A stretch of 64,000 bases of DNA. Origin: Gelatoporia subvermispora B (taxonomy: Eukaryota > Basidiomycota > Agaricomycetes > Polyporales > Gelatoporiaceae). The position numbers and the translations under genes were made by a program. The stretch is from the NCBI GenBank assembly GCA_000320605.2, contig KB445802.1, positions 480,018 to 544,017 of the forward strand. The letters are read 5' to 3'. Of the stretch, positions 12,811 through 24,259 are shown piece by piece (the stretch's first letter is position 1; every line of letters begins with the position of its first letter). Under the pieces are notes generated by a model, which saw only the letters and a list, made by a program, of their open reading frames with translations, was not told the DNA's origin and did no database searches.

Positions 12811-14478
12811 CTACTTTCGGACATTTTCTCTAAGTTTCGACGATAACGCTTCGTATGCACCAGCGCCTTGGACATCAAGCTGCTCCCCGTCAGCCTGGTC
12901 ACTGTGTGCAAGAAGCGACTCGATGTTGTCCGGCAGTAAGTGTATGACGTTGGGCAGCTTATGTTCTGCCGAGTCGCGGCCGTTCAGGACTCAAGCAAGC
13001 AATGTATGCTGGACAGACGTCCATGATGCGCTGGAGTCAGCTGTTGTGTTGCTGCGATCACTTCTCCGACAGCGTCGGCATTTAATTGACTGCTCAACTT
13101 GTCGATTTCAGCTGTCATCTTGCCGTTATCCTTCTCGAGCTGCGCGATGCGGGCATTTGCCTGTCTCTCACGAGGGCAGATGATGGATGACTGATTCTCG
13201 ACATTCTGAAGTGCTCGCTTCACAGGTTTGCTGGATGAGAAGCGGTGCGACGAATGTTGGACAGGAAAAGATGGAGGATTACGAGGCAAGCGTTGCGTTT
13301 CAGTGTCCGACAATAATATTCCGGAGGAGATGGACAGTGCATCAGCGCAGGCCAATTCTCTCTGAAAATGTACAATATCGCTCTCGGGCACGAAGCCGGT
13401 GTCTTCGTGAGCTTGACGCTTCGTTATGACAGCGCCATTCGCAGGCACTCCGTCTCCGGGGTAGACTACTTTGGTACCACCACCCGTTATTCTCGTTGGC
13501 AAAGTATGTTCTACAACTTACGTAGTGCGTCTCGGGACAGGGGTGATTGCGTTCTGCTTACAACAGGGCAATCGTAACTCTCGCAAGTTGTGAGGGTAAT
13601 CATCAGCTTCAACATAAGTTAGCCCTCGCTTGTCCCCCTCGGGTCTAATTGTGTCCCGGTCGATGTTCCCAGATCGGCCAGATCCTACGAAAACACCTCG
13701 TCATCCGGTGCCGCGTTAGAAGTCGGTAGAGCGGCCGGAGAAAGAGGTGCATGATGGAAATTGTAAGACCTCAATGTTTTCAGGTACGTGAGTACAGTGG
13801 GAAGAATCTGCGCCTTTTGCGGGCTGACTACCCCATTTTGCAAGTCTTCTCAAGGGCGTTGATGTATGGTAGTTGTTGGCCATGACATATCCGCTACTGA
13901 CGGAGAGGGTACGTATAGCCGCGAGCCCATGTGGTTATGACTCGTTGATACCCGCAGCGGGGCTGAGGCTGTCAGGATTTAGAGTGTGCAGCTGCGGCGA
14001 GACCCTGCGTGACACAGGACAGAGGAGCATGCTGTCTTCTAGTTGATTATGCACAGCAACAGTTACGTTTCCGTTGGAAATCGCAATATACGATGTAGCT
14101 GGATGCTCAGTTTGGATTGTGGAGGAGTGGTTCGACTGTACTGAAGTGGTGACGGGGTATGAGGGACCGGGATCAAGGGCGATGAACGCCTCTGGGCGCT
14201 GTCGTCGTTTGATTTCACTCCAGGAGCGTGATCTCTTGAACGCGGCTACCTTGCCGCTTGAGGAAGCCCTCGAACGCCAACAGTAGCGTGTGGGAATCAC
14301 GTTATTGGGGTGAGGTCTATTGGGCACCCGCTGCGGTACAACAAGACAGCTGTATGGACCGAGAAAGACGTCGAGCTCTTGCTCGCGCTGTCCGGCTGTC
14401 CCACCATGTCAGTACCTCTGGAATTGGCGAACATGGATGCTCACATAACGTGAATATACCCACGGTAGCTTTAGGCAT
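12811..14478 (-). pseudogene. Tandem-family copy 2, decayed
   Basis: This is a degenerate copy of the family represented by copies 1 and 3. The 5' end is intact: an ATG at 14478, a 34-nt exon, and an intron with a GTGAGC donor at the same position and phase. It runs into ELDVFLGPYSCLVVPQRV and CWRSRASSSGK, matching copy 1. Directly after this the central part of the conserved domain is missing. Further 3', the SDDEV region of copy 1 is matched by PDDEVFS, followed by a TAG (13685-13687). RGLTYVE then appears in a shifted frame. A coiled-coil segment (ARIAQLEKDNGKMTAEIDKL) follows, with another frame jump near 12985 before a last homologous stretch (RDSAEHKLPNV to LRENVRK) ending at 12811. Several independent lesions make this a pseudogene. 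Confidence 0.8.
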
Positions 14479-14716
14479 CACAATCAACAACCTTATACGC
14501 CGTTCCCAACGAGCCTGGAGGGCGCCGCTGGGATACGCGATGCTGGGGGAGCTCGGATGAGTGATATGTATAATGTGATGATGTGGAGGGAAAAGGGTCC
14601 GAATGTCTTGGAGAGAGGACGCGACGAGAAGACGACCATTGCATTGCCTTTTTCCTAAAACGATCCAGGAAACCACCGGAGAACCGTCGGAGTGGGTGTT
14701 CAACACGTCGAAATGT

Positions 14717-15392
14717 TACTTTTGATCATAGTTCAAGCAATGGTGGAGGAGTCATTGATGTAAGTGCTCTGCGGCGGTTCCGAGTCGAGGGGTCAGCGCG
14801 CGGCTTCGGCTGCCCCAAGGAGAGAATCGAGATCTGTAATTGGGGCTCAGGTTTATCTGCCAGCCATAGCTGCGTGGTCTTCCGTTCGCTGGCATTCTCA
14901 CCGTTGCACCTGCAACATGGGGACCAATCTTGATCCATAGCAAGACGAAAACCCGCCTGTGCTGTCTGGAAGTCTTGCTTGTCCGCATCAGATCACGTCG
15001 CGTGTCTGATCTGTCAGTTGGCCAACTCGAAACTCGAATGCCGCGAGATCTGAGAAGGTAATCGTGTGGAAGTTCAATTCCGTTGTGATACGTCGACCAC
15101 CCCATCCGGTGTACCGGCTTTCCCAAATCATTTCAGTACGATAAGAGAAGAGAGAAAGTACTTAGAGTATCTGCCGATAATCGGAAACAAGCCCCGCGGA
15201 ACTGTATGTCGTTGACCATAGTACGCCGTACCGCCGCCAATAGTTATTACCGGCGCATGACATCGACGTTTGTAGGCATTGGTTTCCAGCTACAATAGAT
15301 GATCCGTTCGGAGATCGGAAAGTGTTTGGCTTCGCCTTCAAGGAGCTCTTAAAGAGAGAGCAAACGCATAGTGCGCTATTCGACCGTGCCAT
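14717..15392 (-). pseudogene. Scrambled remnants of the tandem family (possible fourth copy)
   Basis: Two blocks on the minus strand resemble pieces of the family's N-terminal domain. At 15392-15162, a segment with IVAGNQCLQTS and NNYWRRYGVLW matches the spacing of IIAGDMWLQHT and ELYYRGSSVW in copy 1. At 14938-14717, NASERKTTQLW followed by LADKPEPQLQISIL resembles GKTITFASLFIVTD...PP...VP in copies 1 and 3. A possible 47-nt intron (GTGATC..CACAG) precedes the second block. The order of the pieces differs from the intact genes. Similarity is weak and judged by eye; an unrelated small gene is possible. Confidence 0.35.
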
Positions 15393-15732
15393 GCCATATG
15401 CAGGATATCGTCATCGAAGAGGACACTATACTGAGAGCGTAACAGGGCCTATGATACACTGGTGAACCTGTGAGAAGAGCATTCGCGCATCCATCCTAGG
15501 CTCAGTGATTTGCGGATACAGATTTCGCTATTCTGTCATTTCAAAATACAATCATACTCTTCAGGTGCGCGTGTTCTAAGTTCTTGAACGGGGTTAACTG
15601 AGTGAATCGATGATGCCCTTCGTCAATCTCTCAGAGACTTCAGCGCGAACTTCATCCCCAAGCAGACGCTGGCGCCCTTCGAGCTCCTGGACAGAGTGCT
15701 CCATATTGTGCAGTCAATGTTCGAGGCGCGAT

Positions 15733-17870
15733 TCATGCGCTTGGAGTCGATCTTTGGTCCTTAATGGACTGGCGCCGTTCCTCAGTTGCCCTTCCCTGCG
15801 CTTGAAGAGAATCCTCCATCGACTGCATTTCGACGTCACGAGTATGCAAAAGATCCTCGATGTATCGACGAAGCTGATCGAGAATTGATAGGCTGCCATC
15901 TTGGGTTTGAGGAAGCCCTTTGTCCAGGTCCTGTGTCGCGCGCGAACCGTGAGTTGACCAACTTCCCGCACCATCGCACCCATCCGGACCACGTTCAGAT
16001 TCAACGCTTCCGCTGCGACGAAGACCTTGACCTCGCTGCCCCCGTGTGAACCCTTCCGCCATCGTTCTCAATCTCCTATTCTCATGCTCGAGCCTCTCGA
16101 TTTGAGCGTCTGACTCTTCGCGCCGTATGACGGCCACGGTAAGCGCTGTCGCTCGCTTCTCCAGTTCGATTCGCAGTGCTTGTAGCTCTTGTTGCGCCGC
16201 CGACAGTTGAGCCTGGATTTGTTCTATCTCATGCTCGGGGACCTGTGTGTGTATACAGGAGGATCGTTGTCGTGGGAGTGTCTTTGGTGGTCGCCTCGAC
16301 GTGTAGTCTGGGTATGCCGAATGAAGACTCTGAGCGACCTCAGCTTTGGCTAGACTATTGGTCGAGGCTGCTCTGTCGTGAGGGGTAGCACTATGAGCTC
16401 CTTGCGACACGGAAAGAACTTTCCTATTGCGACCGGCATCTTCCCCTGGAGGTGTATTCCTGTCTCCTAAATCATTCATGTCGTATGCACTGCATTCTGC
16501 TCCAGACTTTTCATTACTTGGGGTCGAGTCCATGGGGCCCGCGACGGTTTCTCCGAGAAATTCCACGCGCTCTGACAGATAAGATACTCCCCTCTCATAT
16601 TCCGAATCAAGGATCGATCGACGTTTGCCACTAGGGTGGCCAGTAGGAGACACCGAGCAGCCTGCCATTGACTGAGCATCGCCGACTACGGAGTGCAGAC
16701 TGAAGCGGGAACTGTCCCGGGAGGGGTCGTGGGGACTTCGAGGAGTCTCGCGAGGAGAATTCGAGACAAGCGGTGAAGGGGCCCTCCTCCGCTTGAGAAG
16801 AGAGTGAGGCGAAGGTGTTCGCACAGGACGCCTCTTGCCTCGAGGTGCTGGTGAAGACAGACAACGCTGACTAGATACAGCAACATCCTCAGTTGATCCA
16901 TGGACCATAATGTCCAGCGGTTCAACCTTGATACTCTCAAGTAGAAGTCAGCGAGGGGTGATCTGGTGCGTAGACAATTCGCACTAGACACACCAGGAGC
17001 CGTACGTCTCTAGTTTGTGTGGAGGTGCGTAGGATGTCCAACGGTGAGGATCCGGGGGCATTCTTTTGTAGATTTGTCGTTGGAACAGAGTTGTCGAGAG
17101 TAGAGCGTGTGCGTCTCAGGTCATCCGACACCGACGGAGTGGAAGGACACGATGTAAGAGGCGATAGATTTGATCCTAGCGCTCCCTCTTCTGTGTAATT
17201 GATCACCGCTTGCAACTGGCCATTACTTCTGTGCCGAAGAGCTGATAAGTGTGACAGAGGAATGTCGTCATCGGTTTCAGCATCAACATTCTCTGAATTC
17301 GATTCCGATCCTAGAAGTCGTCCCAGCATCCTCTCCAACATGACTCCCTTCTTGGATCTTCCAGCTCCAGCATATGATTCAGCAATGCTCCTCTCGCCTC
17401 TCGGCGTCACCCAGGTCAGATCTTGGCGAACCGGGTGGTAAGTCAAGGATCTATGCTTGAACAGGGGATGCGCTCGATGGTCTTCCGGTTCCCAAACCTC
17501 CCAGGTGCTGTCCGAACGCCAGTAGATCTCCGTCGTAGTTAGTGTTTGTTCGAACCACAGGTCGCCGGGAACGACGATGGTCGGAACATCGTTTGGCGGC
17601 GCGCGATCCGCCACGATGAGCAGAGAAGCAAAACAGGTAGTTTGTCCACTCCGGGACTCCACTGTGCGCCATCTGTACCGATGGGGCACCCGCTCAGAGT
17701 TGAGAAGTCGGTCGCGATTCCACTCCGGCGGGGCGAGGAGATGAAACTGCGCCAAAAACGCATCTATGTTGCGTTGGCGCTCCCTCGCTGAAGGAAGGCG
17801 TCAATATGCAGAGCTCCACGATTTCCACAGGCGACATACATAACGATGGAGGATGCTTGGATTTCGCCAT
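15733..17870 (-). CDS. Unrecognised tandem-family protein, copy 3
   Basis: This is the best preserved member of the tandem family. Exons are 17870-17840 (31 nt), 17787-17006 and 16935-15733 (introns of 52 and 70 nt), giving about 671 residues. The N-terminal domain aligns over its full length with copy 1. Shared landmarks are the WR..ES..GQTT..FASLLIVAD region, VPGDLWFEQT, EIYWRSDSTW, SLTYHP and a basic ...MLERMLGRLL end. The middle is Ser/Arg/Pro-rich and probably disordered. It is followed by YERGVSY and a long coiled coil at roughly residues 490-560 (QAQLSAAQQELQALRIELEK and ERLEHENRRLR). Helical-looking sequence continues in other frames down to about 15600, so the 3' end may be shortened by a frameshift. 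The function is unknown. Confidence 0.65.
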
Positions 17871-18502
17871 GGGCAACCGAAGATGCGACTGGAGAGTGTC
17901 ATACGGTGGACTGAAAGAGGGGTATTCGGTGGTGGTCGTTGGAGTGTTTGTACCCCGGGGCGAGATTCCAACTTACGTATACTGTCATGGCACAGCATCT
18001 GACAAGCACGCTAAATGTACTAGCTCTCCTCTGCTCACGATCGGCGCGAAATCGCTGTCACGGATTGACGGTTTCACTATCAACGCCGTGGGGCAAGTGC
18101 GATCTGCCCGCAGCAGGTATCGGATTTCGACCGTTAAAGACTTCAATGCCTTACAGTGTTTGTCACAATGTGTGTGTGCCTGCCACTGCTGTTCGTTTAA
18201 GTTGAGTGCAGCGTGGGCCAGTTAGCTCTTGAATGACTAGATGGCTCTTCGTGAATCGTAAACCTACAGAACGAAGCGCACCTGTGCAATTTCATAAGTA
18301 CATCGCGGGGACAACATAATTGAATAGACGACTGACCTGAGGGCTCTCACAGTCTGGGCTCTGTATCCTACACAATATCTTCTGCGAGACTCGGCACAGA
18401 ACGTTCATGCACTCCGCAGAAGCTCAGATAGCAAACACGAGCAGAAAGTCACAAGATAAGAAACCACTTCTGCACTAAACCGAGCATACAATATCGTCCT
18501 GC
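17871..18502. other. Intergenic region upstream of copy 3
   Basis: About 0.6 kb lies between the start of copy 3 and the 3' end of the SRP19 gene. It probably contains the copy 3 promoter. No gene was seen. Confidence 0.4.
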
Positions 18503-19639
18503 CTACGCCCTCACGCGCACCACCTTCCTCTTGCCCTTTCCTCCTCCTCCCCCTCCGATCCCAGGTGGGCCTTCCTGCGTCATGCCCGCCTTGACCGTCT
18601 CTACGAGGACACCGCTCGGCAACGCGGGCGAGTACGGCGAGACCCTGCTCGCGAGCGGCGGCCACGGCGCAGGGGGCACTGGCGGCTTCGTCCGTTGGGA
18701 TTGCGGTTGGTTCCTCGCCGACGCAGGTGTGGGCCCGGTTGAGATAGCGGCAGGTGTGGGCGCCGCTTTCCCTTTCGCGAGTCCCTTGCCCTTGGTGGAA
18801 ACCGGCTGAGGCGCGGCAGGTTGCGGGCTGGCCGTGGGTGCGGATGCAATCTCGGACGGCTCGGAGGTGTAGGGGGGCTTGGGGACGAGGTCGGGCTTGA
18901 CGAGCTGTATTTGCAGGGCGAGCATCTCTATCAGCTGCTTCTCTGTAAGGGAATAAGGATATGGGATCAGGGACGTGAAGAAATGGAGATGACACACTAG
19001 TTCGGATGGCAGGGTTCATTGGATTCCCGTCCTTCTTCCACTGGATACGCACGCGTCCGGGGTTCTCCCAGTCGCGCGGATGCGCCTTGTTTACCTCGTG
19101 CAACGCACCGAGACCTAATCGGACGGCCGCATCTGCAACGTCCTTGCTGAGCGGCCACCAAACACTCCGTTGACGAGGGACACGCCGTTCGCCGCGTCCG
19201 TATGGTCGCTTCGCGTCAAGGTAGATCGGATACACACACGTCCATCTGACTCGACCATAAGCAGTAGCGGATAAATCCGAAACGTTCAGCGATACAGAAT
19301 CATTCGCAATGTGTGCAAGAAAATCAGATCATGCAAGTGCAGCCGGGAAGATCAGGGCAAGCACCACGAAACCGCGCAAGCGACATACTTTTTGTACGGC
19401 GTGATATCCGTGATGACATTATCCGACCTCCCATTAGCTCCTCTCGGCGGCGGCAGGTACGAAGGTGATGCCGGGCCCGCGGTCGGTGAGCGAAGAGGGG
19501 GAGCATCGCTGTCGTCGTCGTCGTCTGAAAGCTCCTGGAGGATTGCGCCGCGGGTGCCTGTGTTGGGCAGCGGCTGGCTTGGGAGGGGCAGTTCGGTGTC
19601 GTCGTCGAACTCTTCTATGACAGCTGTGCGGCGAGACAT
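18503..19639 (-). CDS. SEC65: Signal recognition particle subunit SRP19 (Sec65)
   Basis: RNA-binding subunit of the signal recognition particle. It binds the SRP RNA and helps SRP54 load, so nascent secretory proteins are targeted to the ER. Exons are 19639-19389, 19245-18998 and 18942-18503 (introns of 143 and 55 nt), giving 312 residues. The SRP19 core lies at about residues 84-200. It starts WTCVYPIYLDAKRPYGRGER, includes the conserved GRVRIQWKKDG and continues into KKQLIEMLALQI across the second intron. The N-terminal 80 residues are acidic and Ser/Pro-rich. The C-terminal tail is Ala/Pro-rich and ends in a basic Gly/Lys/Arg cluster (KGKRKVVRVRA), typical of fungal Sec65. The first intron is longer than its neighbours, but only its last AG keeps the frame. 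Confidence 0.92.
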
Positions 19640-19997
19640 CGTTGTGAACGTCGAGCAGGTCGGCGAGATGGACGAGGACTGGAAGAGTGGCGGAGGTAGA
19701 CCGGCGTCCCAGATATTATACTCAGTTCAGGGTCGCCGTGTGCAATGTCGGAGCCTTAACGACGATGTTCTCGCTTCTACTGCACACGACCTCCTCACGT
19801 GTGTATTCACAAATCTTATTGAAGACAATATTCTCCAACCGCACTATATTCTCAGGATGTCCGGGAGTATACTACAGATACCGCGATTCTCCAAAACACC
19901 CGTAGGTGTGACTGTTACAGTGACGTAACGAGTGTGACGGTCACAAGAGTGCCTGCTGTCGCGAGTTAAGCCGCCAGGCAGACCCGGACCATGTAGC

Positions 19998-20614
19998 ATG
20001 AGGTTACCCTCCTTCACAATATGGTGAGCATTCACTCCAATAACGACTAGCTGCGCATTGCGTTGACGTGAAATCTAGCGGTCTTATTGTCCTGATGTCC
20101 ATATTGTTGGTATCCGGGAGGGCAGCCTCCAGTAATGAAACCGAACTCATATGCCGTCCGTTTGGAACATGCGAGCCATGTCCGGAAGACGCGGTAGGTC
20201 CATCCCGGTCCTGTAGTCTCATCGTTGAATCTGAACCGTATCATTCAGCTCCGCGAACCATTCTGTCAACCATTCGGGAACCGCAGACTGACGCACTGCG
20301 TACCCAACACGCCAGGACACGCGCCATCTGACGGTACCTCTGAGCATGACGCTCCTGGCGACGACGTCCTTCATGGTCAACCAGGTCTCGACTCGCCTCA
20401 TGGAGAGATACCAGCTTGGGAGTCCTGCGGACGTATCGTGGAACAGGAACGGGCCGACTTCTACGAGTTCTTCGCGTGTAACTTCGTCATCGCCGTCATT
20501 GCTCTATTCGTACTCTTTGCAAGGACAAAACGCCTTCAAGCTATGCATGCACGCCAACTCGCCGCGCGGATTGGTTTGGTCAGGGGGACTCCAGGAGGAT
20601 GGGTTAATGGATAG
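19998..20614 (+). CDS. Cys-rich signal-peptide and membrane-anchored protein, unknown function
   Basis: Exons 19998-20023, 20079-20193 and 20249-20614 (two 55-nt introns) give 168 residues. The start was chosen because splicing the first two exons creates a clean hydrophobic N-terminus (MRLPSFTICGLIVLMSILLV), which fits a signal peptide. The ectodomain begins with a Cys cluster (CRPFGTCEPCPED, then REPFCQPFGNRRLTHC). A Gly/Pro/His-rich spacer follows. One transmembrane segment near residues 127-145 (NFVIAVIALFVLFA) is followed by a basic tail (RLQAMHARQLAARIGL). The layout suggests a conserved fungal type-I membrane protein; I do not recognise a named family. It is divergent from the SRP19 gene, with starts about 360 bp apart. 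Confidence 0.72.
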
Positions 20615-21539
20615 ACTGGCTGTACTCTATGGTGAGCATTGGTAACTGTTCATGCTGCGTGTTCCTCACCTTTCTGCTTGTACAGTGTACTATACTTAGC
20701 TAATAAATACCGGCTACATGCTATGAATGTTTTTCCAAATTGGACGAATATCAGGACCTACCTTCGACGACTGTGAAGCGTCTTAACATGTCCTCCTGTT
20801 GTCTTCGTAGGCTGTTTCCAGTACTCAATTAGAATCACTGGCAGGCTGAATGTCAGCTGAGCCTCCGCGCCTGAACCCATCTGTGGGACTTGTACTCGTG
20901 TGGGCTCGCTACACTCATCCTTTCCCAGGCATCCTGAATATAGCACGTACTGCTTCTGTCACCGACTTCTCATCGTGTAGAGCCAGCTTTGGTGAAATCA
21001 CACACGTTACGCATGACGCGGTTGGTAGTACCGCGGCCAGCACGCCGTGCAGATGTTTCGTTGTCAGGCATCAGTGAGCTTTCGGGCTCTGTGCATATTC
21101 AAAATGTCACTTGCGAACGATGGTGTCGTACCCACGTCTCCACGCAGTTGCCTACGGCATTCCGTATCCTTCGGGCGTTTTTGTTCGGTGCGCTTCAGCA
21201 ATGTCTCATGACCAGCCGTTTTGTGTAAATCTCCACACGTGAAGCTTCGGTCTTATGCTCGCAGTTATTCGCTCACAGGCTTCAGGTCAACTGCTTAGCA
21301 CCTGCCCCATGGACTGTTTATTTCTCACCTGATAATTCGCTGAAACATAACTTCGCTGTTTCGATCACCTTCCATGCACCGACTTGACCTGAGGATCAGC
21401 CAATACCCAGCCCTACAAATTGATAGCTTCGGTAGCTAAACCAAAATACTCCTCCATCGCTGCATAAAATGGGCGTCGGACTGATATGATCTTTCCGAGT
21501 CCGCCCCTAGGTGTTGTACCAGTTGTTGCCATCGCAGAT
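20615..21539. other. Intergenic region
   Basis: About 0.9 kb between two plus-strand genes. Open frames here are short and unsupported. It should hold the promoter of the expansin-like gene. Confidence 0.4.
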
Positions 21540-22548
21540 ATGTACATCGCCACATTTCTTTTCGCTGCAGCTGTTGGTGTGGCCAACATAGCTGGTGTCG
21601 TCGCAGTTGCTGGCGTCTCGACTTTCAATGATGTAAGCAAACAACTCGTATCTTGGACCTCGAACTGACGTCCTGTTCACGCGCCTGAAGTTCTCTACAC
21701 AAACTGGTGTTGCATGCGCAGGTCAGGAGTCACTTTCGAACTTCCCAGGGCTCTCTCTTACTGCCATGCAGGCTTCAGTCCAACGAATAGCCAGGGCAGC
21801 GACATCTTTTCAGCCGCCATGAGCGATCTCTCCCCTCTGTGGATTGGTGCCCAATGCGAGGGCACTATTAATGCATCCAATTGTAACGGAGAGGGCTCCT
21901 GCATTAATTGTGTCGGACGTGAGTCTCCACCCTTCTCTCCCCGAGGCGCGTCTCATCGTCACCCTACAGCTGCTTGCCCCGATGAGGAGCAATGTGGTAA
22001 TGTAAGAAACGAATTGAGTTGATCGAATGATTCACTGATGCTGTTTGATTGCTCAGTGCTTTAACGTGAAATGTAAGTCAAGAACCGAACACGCTGCTTT
22101 GAAAGCGACTGATCATTACGGGGGACAGGCACTAGCTCTCTGGACGGCGAGACCTCTGGCGCCTGCACTGGCAATACCATCAAGGTCAAGATCGTAGACG
22201 CGTACGCAATTCCTTACATATGGTTCTCGTCCGTCAGACTCTAAATCAACTTTCATAGGTGCCCGGCGTCGCATCCAGAGAACTATTGCAAGATTCCCGA
22301 GTTTGGCGGGGCAAGGATTCATAGCAGTGTCTAATGACCTGACGCTGATGACTGTGCGCAGACGGTCCCTCCTAACCAAGCGTGCGAAGCAAGTGGGCTC
22401 AATGCTTTCGATATCGCCACCACTGCGAGGAGTGCTCTCTCTACATTCGTGAGTCATGCCGGTCTACTCTCACTAATCCGCTATTTTGACCACTTGTTGA
22501 CAATAGCAAGGTAATCTCAACATTGACATTGAGTCTACGACCTGTTAG
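21540..22548 (+). CDS. Expansin-like (double-psi beta-barrel) secreted protein
   Basis: Small secreted protein of the expansin/EG45-like double-psi beta-barrel type, probably acting on cell-wall polysaccharides without hydrolysis. Eight exons: 21540-21632, 21795-21918, 21970-22001, 22057-22072, 22129-22201, 22259-22310, 22362-22448 and 22507-22548, giving 172 residues. The N-terminus is hydrophobic (signal peptide). The mature part is Cys-rich (QCEGTINASNCNGEGSCINC). It carries the barrel signature VKIVDACPASHPENYCK and ends LNAFDIATTARSALSTF...NIDIESTTC. Exon 4 is only 16 nt. The sixth intron starts with GC (GG|GCAAGG) instead of GT. The phase is kept through every junction. The exon 1 to exon 2 junction is the least certain. 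Without the GC-AG intron the gene would be broken, so pseudogene status should be considered. Confidence 0.72.
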
Positions 22549-23008
22549 GCATCTTATGAAGATGTCGGGTAGTTTCATATGCGTGACTGAGCCTCAAAGA
22601 AGTTGTGCTGGACATCTATCAATTGTAATGAGACTCAAGCTGCGATAGCGTTATACATGCCGTTCCGATCGGCAATGTATATGTTACGATTGATTACTGA
22701 ACAGAACAGTGTCAAGGGTCGTGACCCTTCCAGCATGTCAAGCAAGTCGTAGTATCCTAGCTTCGTTCCCTGATTCGACATTAAAACTGCTGACTTCATC
22801 ATCGTTCATCGCATGGAACGCTAGAAAGAAACCGTATTGTATCAATATGAAGAACAATCGTCGCTATCGCATCCGACATGTCATCGCCCAATGCGACGAT
22901 TTACGCACCCGAACGAGACTATGAGCATTGCCGTTCGGAGCTGACGGAAATATGGATGATGAGTTTCTATATCGTGATGAATTGTCAAATGTTCACCCAC
23001 CCTACATG
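22549..23008. other. Intergenic region between convergent genes
   Basis: About 0.46 kb between the expansin-like stop and the F-box gene stop. No feature was recognised. Confidence 0.4.
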
Positions 23009-24259
23009 CTACAGCGCGCGACTCTGAAGACCCAGTACACAGCTCAACAACAACCGGCCCGATGGAGCTTCCTGGCGTAATTGAGGAAACCACATGTCCA
23101 AAGCGCGATTGACCCGTTCCCAGGCCCCGTTCCAAGTTATCGTTCGCGTCCAGTGGAATGTACCCTCCCAGACCTCGATATCCAGAATAAGCACCAAATT
23201 TTTCATATTTTGCACGAGATTGGCGAGAATGTGATCTGTCATTTCTCGATCATCCAGTAGTAAGGTGACATTATCAGGTCCCCAAGCTGCATTGAATCTC
23301 AAGTGCAATGATTTGAGGTCGTGGGGCCTCAAACGGGTCATTAAGGGAGAGATGCGAGTTTGATCGGCGCGACGGATGAAGAATTGGATTTCGCGCAGCC
23401 TATCATTACTTAGGCAATCCAAAAGAGGCGTAGGGACTGCGAGGTAACATTAGCGTTGAACTTCGAAAGGATCAACGCAATGGGACATACCCCCAGATAC
23501 CGGGTCTATGAAAATTTTCAGCACTTCAAGGCATGACCCTGACTTAAGCAAGGCGTTCTGCAAGGAGTCCCACTCGCTTTGAGGCGTGAGTTGCCCTTCG
23601 CATGATAGAGTGCGAAGTTTGGGACCACAGACGACGTGTAGGAGATATTGGATGGCAGCGGGCGGACAAAAGGACATGTACAGCTCTGTAATCTCTAGAG
23701 CTGGTACTGGCTTCGAATGGACGGCGGTTTGGTGTCGATCAGGTGCATGAATGTACAGTGCTTGCAAGTCAAGACTGTGAAGTCGTGGGAACCCTGACAG
23801 CAGCGCCCCCAAATCATTCGTGTCGATAAATGAGATGCCGTGCAGTGATAGACGTTCAATATTACCCAGGACCTCGTACAGACGATATCTGGTGTGCTCC
23901 GTGAGGCTGTGCGTTTCCAGTGTGCTGTAGTCTGTCATGCTGAGGGAAGTAATGTTGGGCAACGGCGGGAGTCGCATTAATACGCCTTCCACGCTCGGCA
24001 TCGTGTTTACTTGAAAGAGGGATAGGTGGCGAACGTAGTACGCAACGCGAGTAGAAGCCTTAGCGGATGTGTCTAATAAGTCCGTGAATGTTTTACACAG
24101 CTCCGGTGAATTGAGACTGATACGACAAAACAGATGTCTCCTTGTAGGGGGGAGCATATCTTGACACACCAGACTGCAAGCTAGCAATGCAGGACGATCA
24201 TGAGAGAGATTATCGATGACGTCGCCCCAGATCTCGGGAGGGAACCATTTGTTGTGCAT
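23009..24259 (-). CDS. F-box-like protein
   Basis: Exons 24259-23491 and 23436-23009 (54-nt intron) give 398 residues. The N-terminus (residues 5-45) has the F-box pattern: PPEIWGDVIDNLS, then ACSLVCQDMLPPTRRHLF. F-boxes bind Skp1 within SCF ubiquitin ligases. The remainder is Leu-rich with weak repeat periodicity (LPNITSLSM, IERLSLHGISF, FPRLHSLDLQALYI), as expected for a substrate-binding leucine-rich region. Such F-box/LRR genes are a large, fast-changing family in Agaricomycetes. A broken C-terminal copy lies 0.8 kb upstream. The substrate is unknown. Confidence 0.75.
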
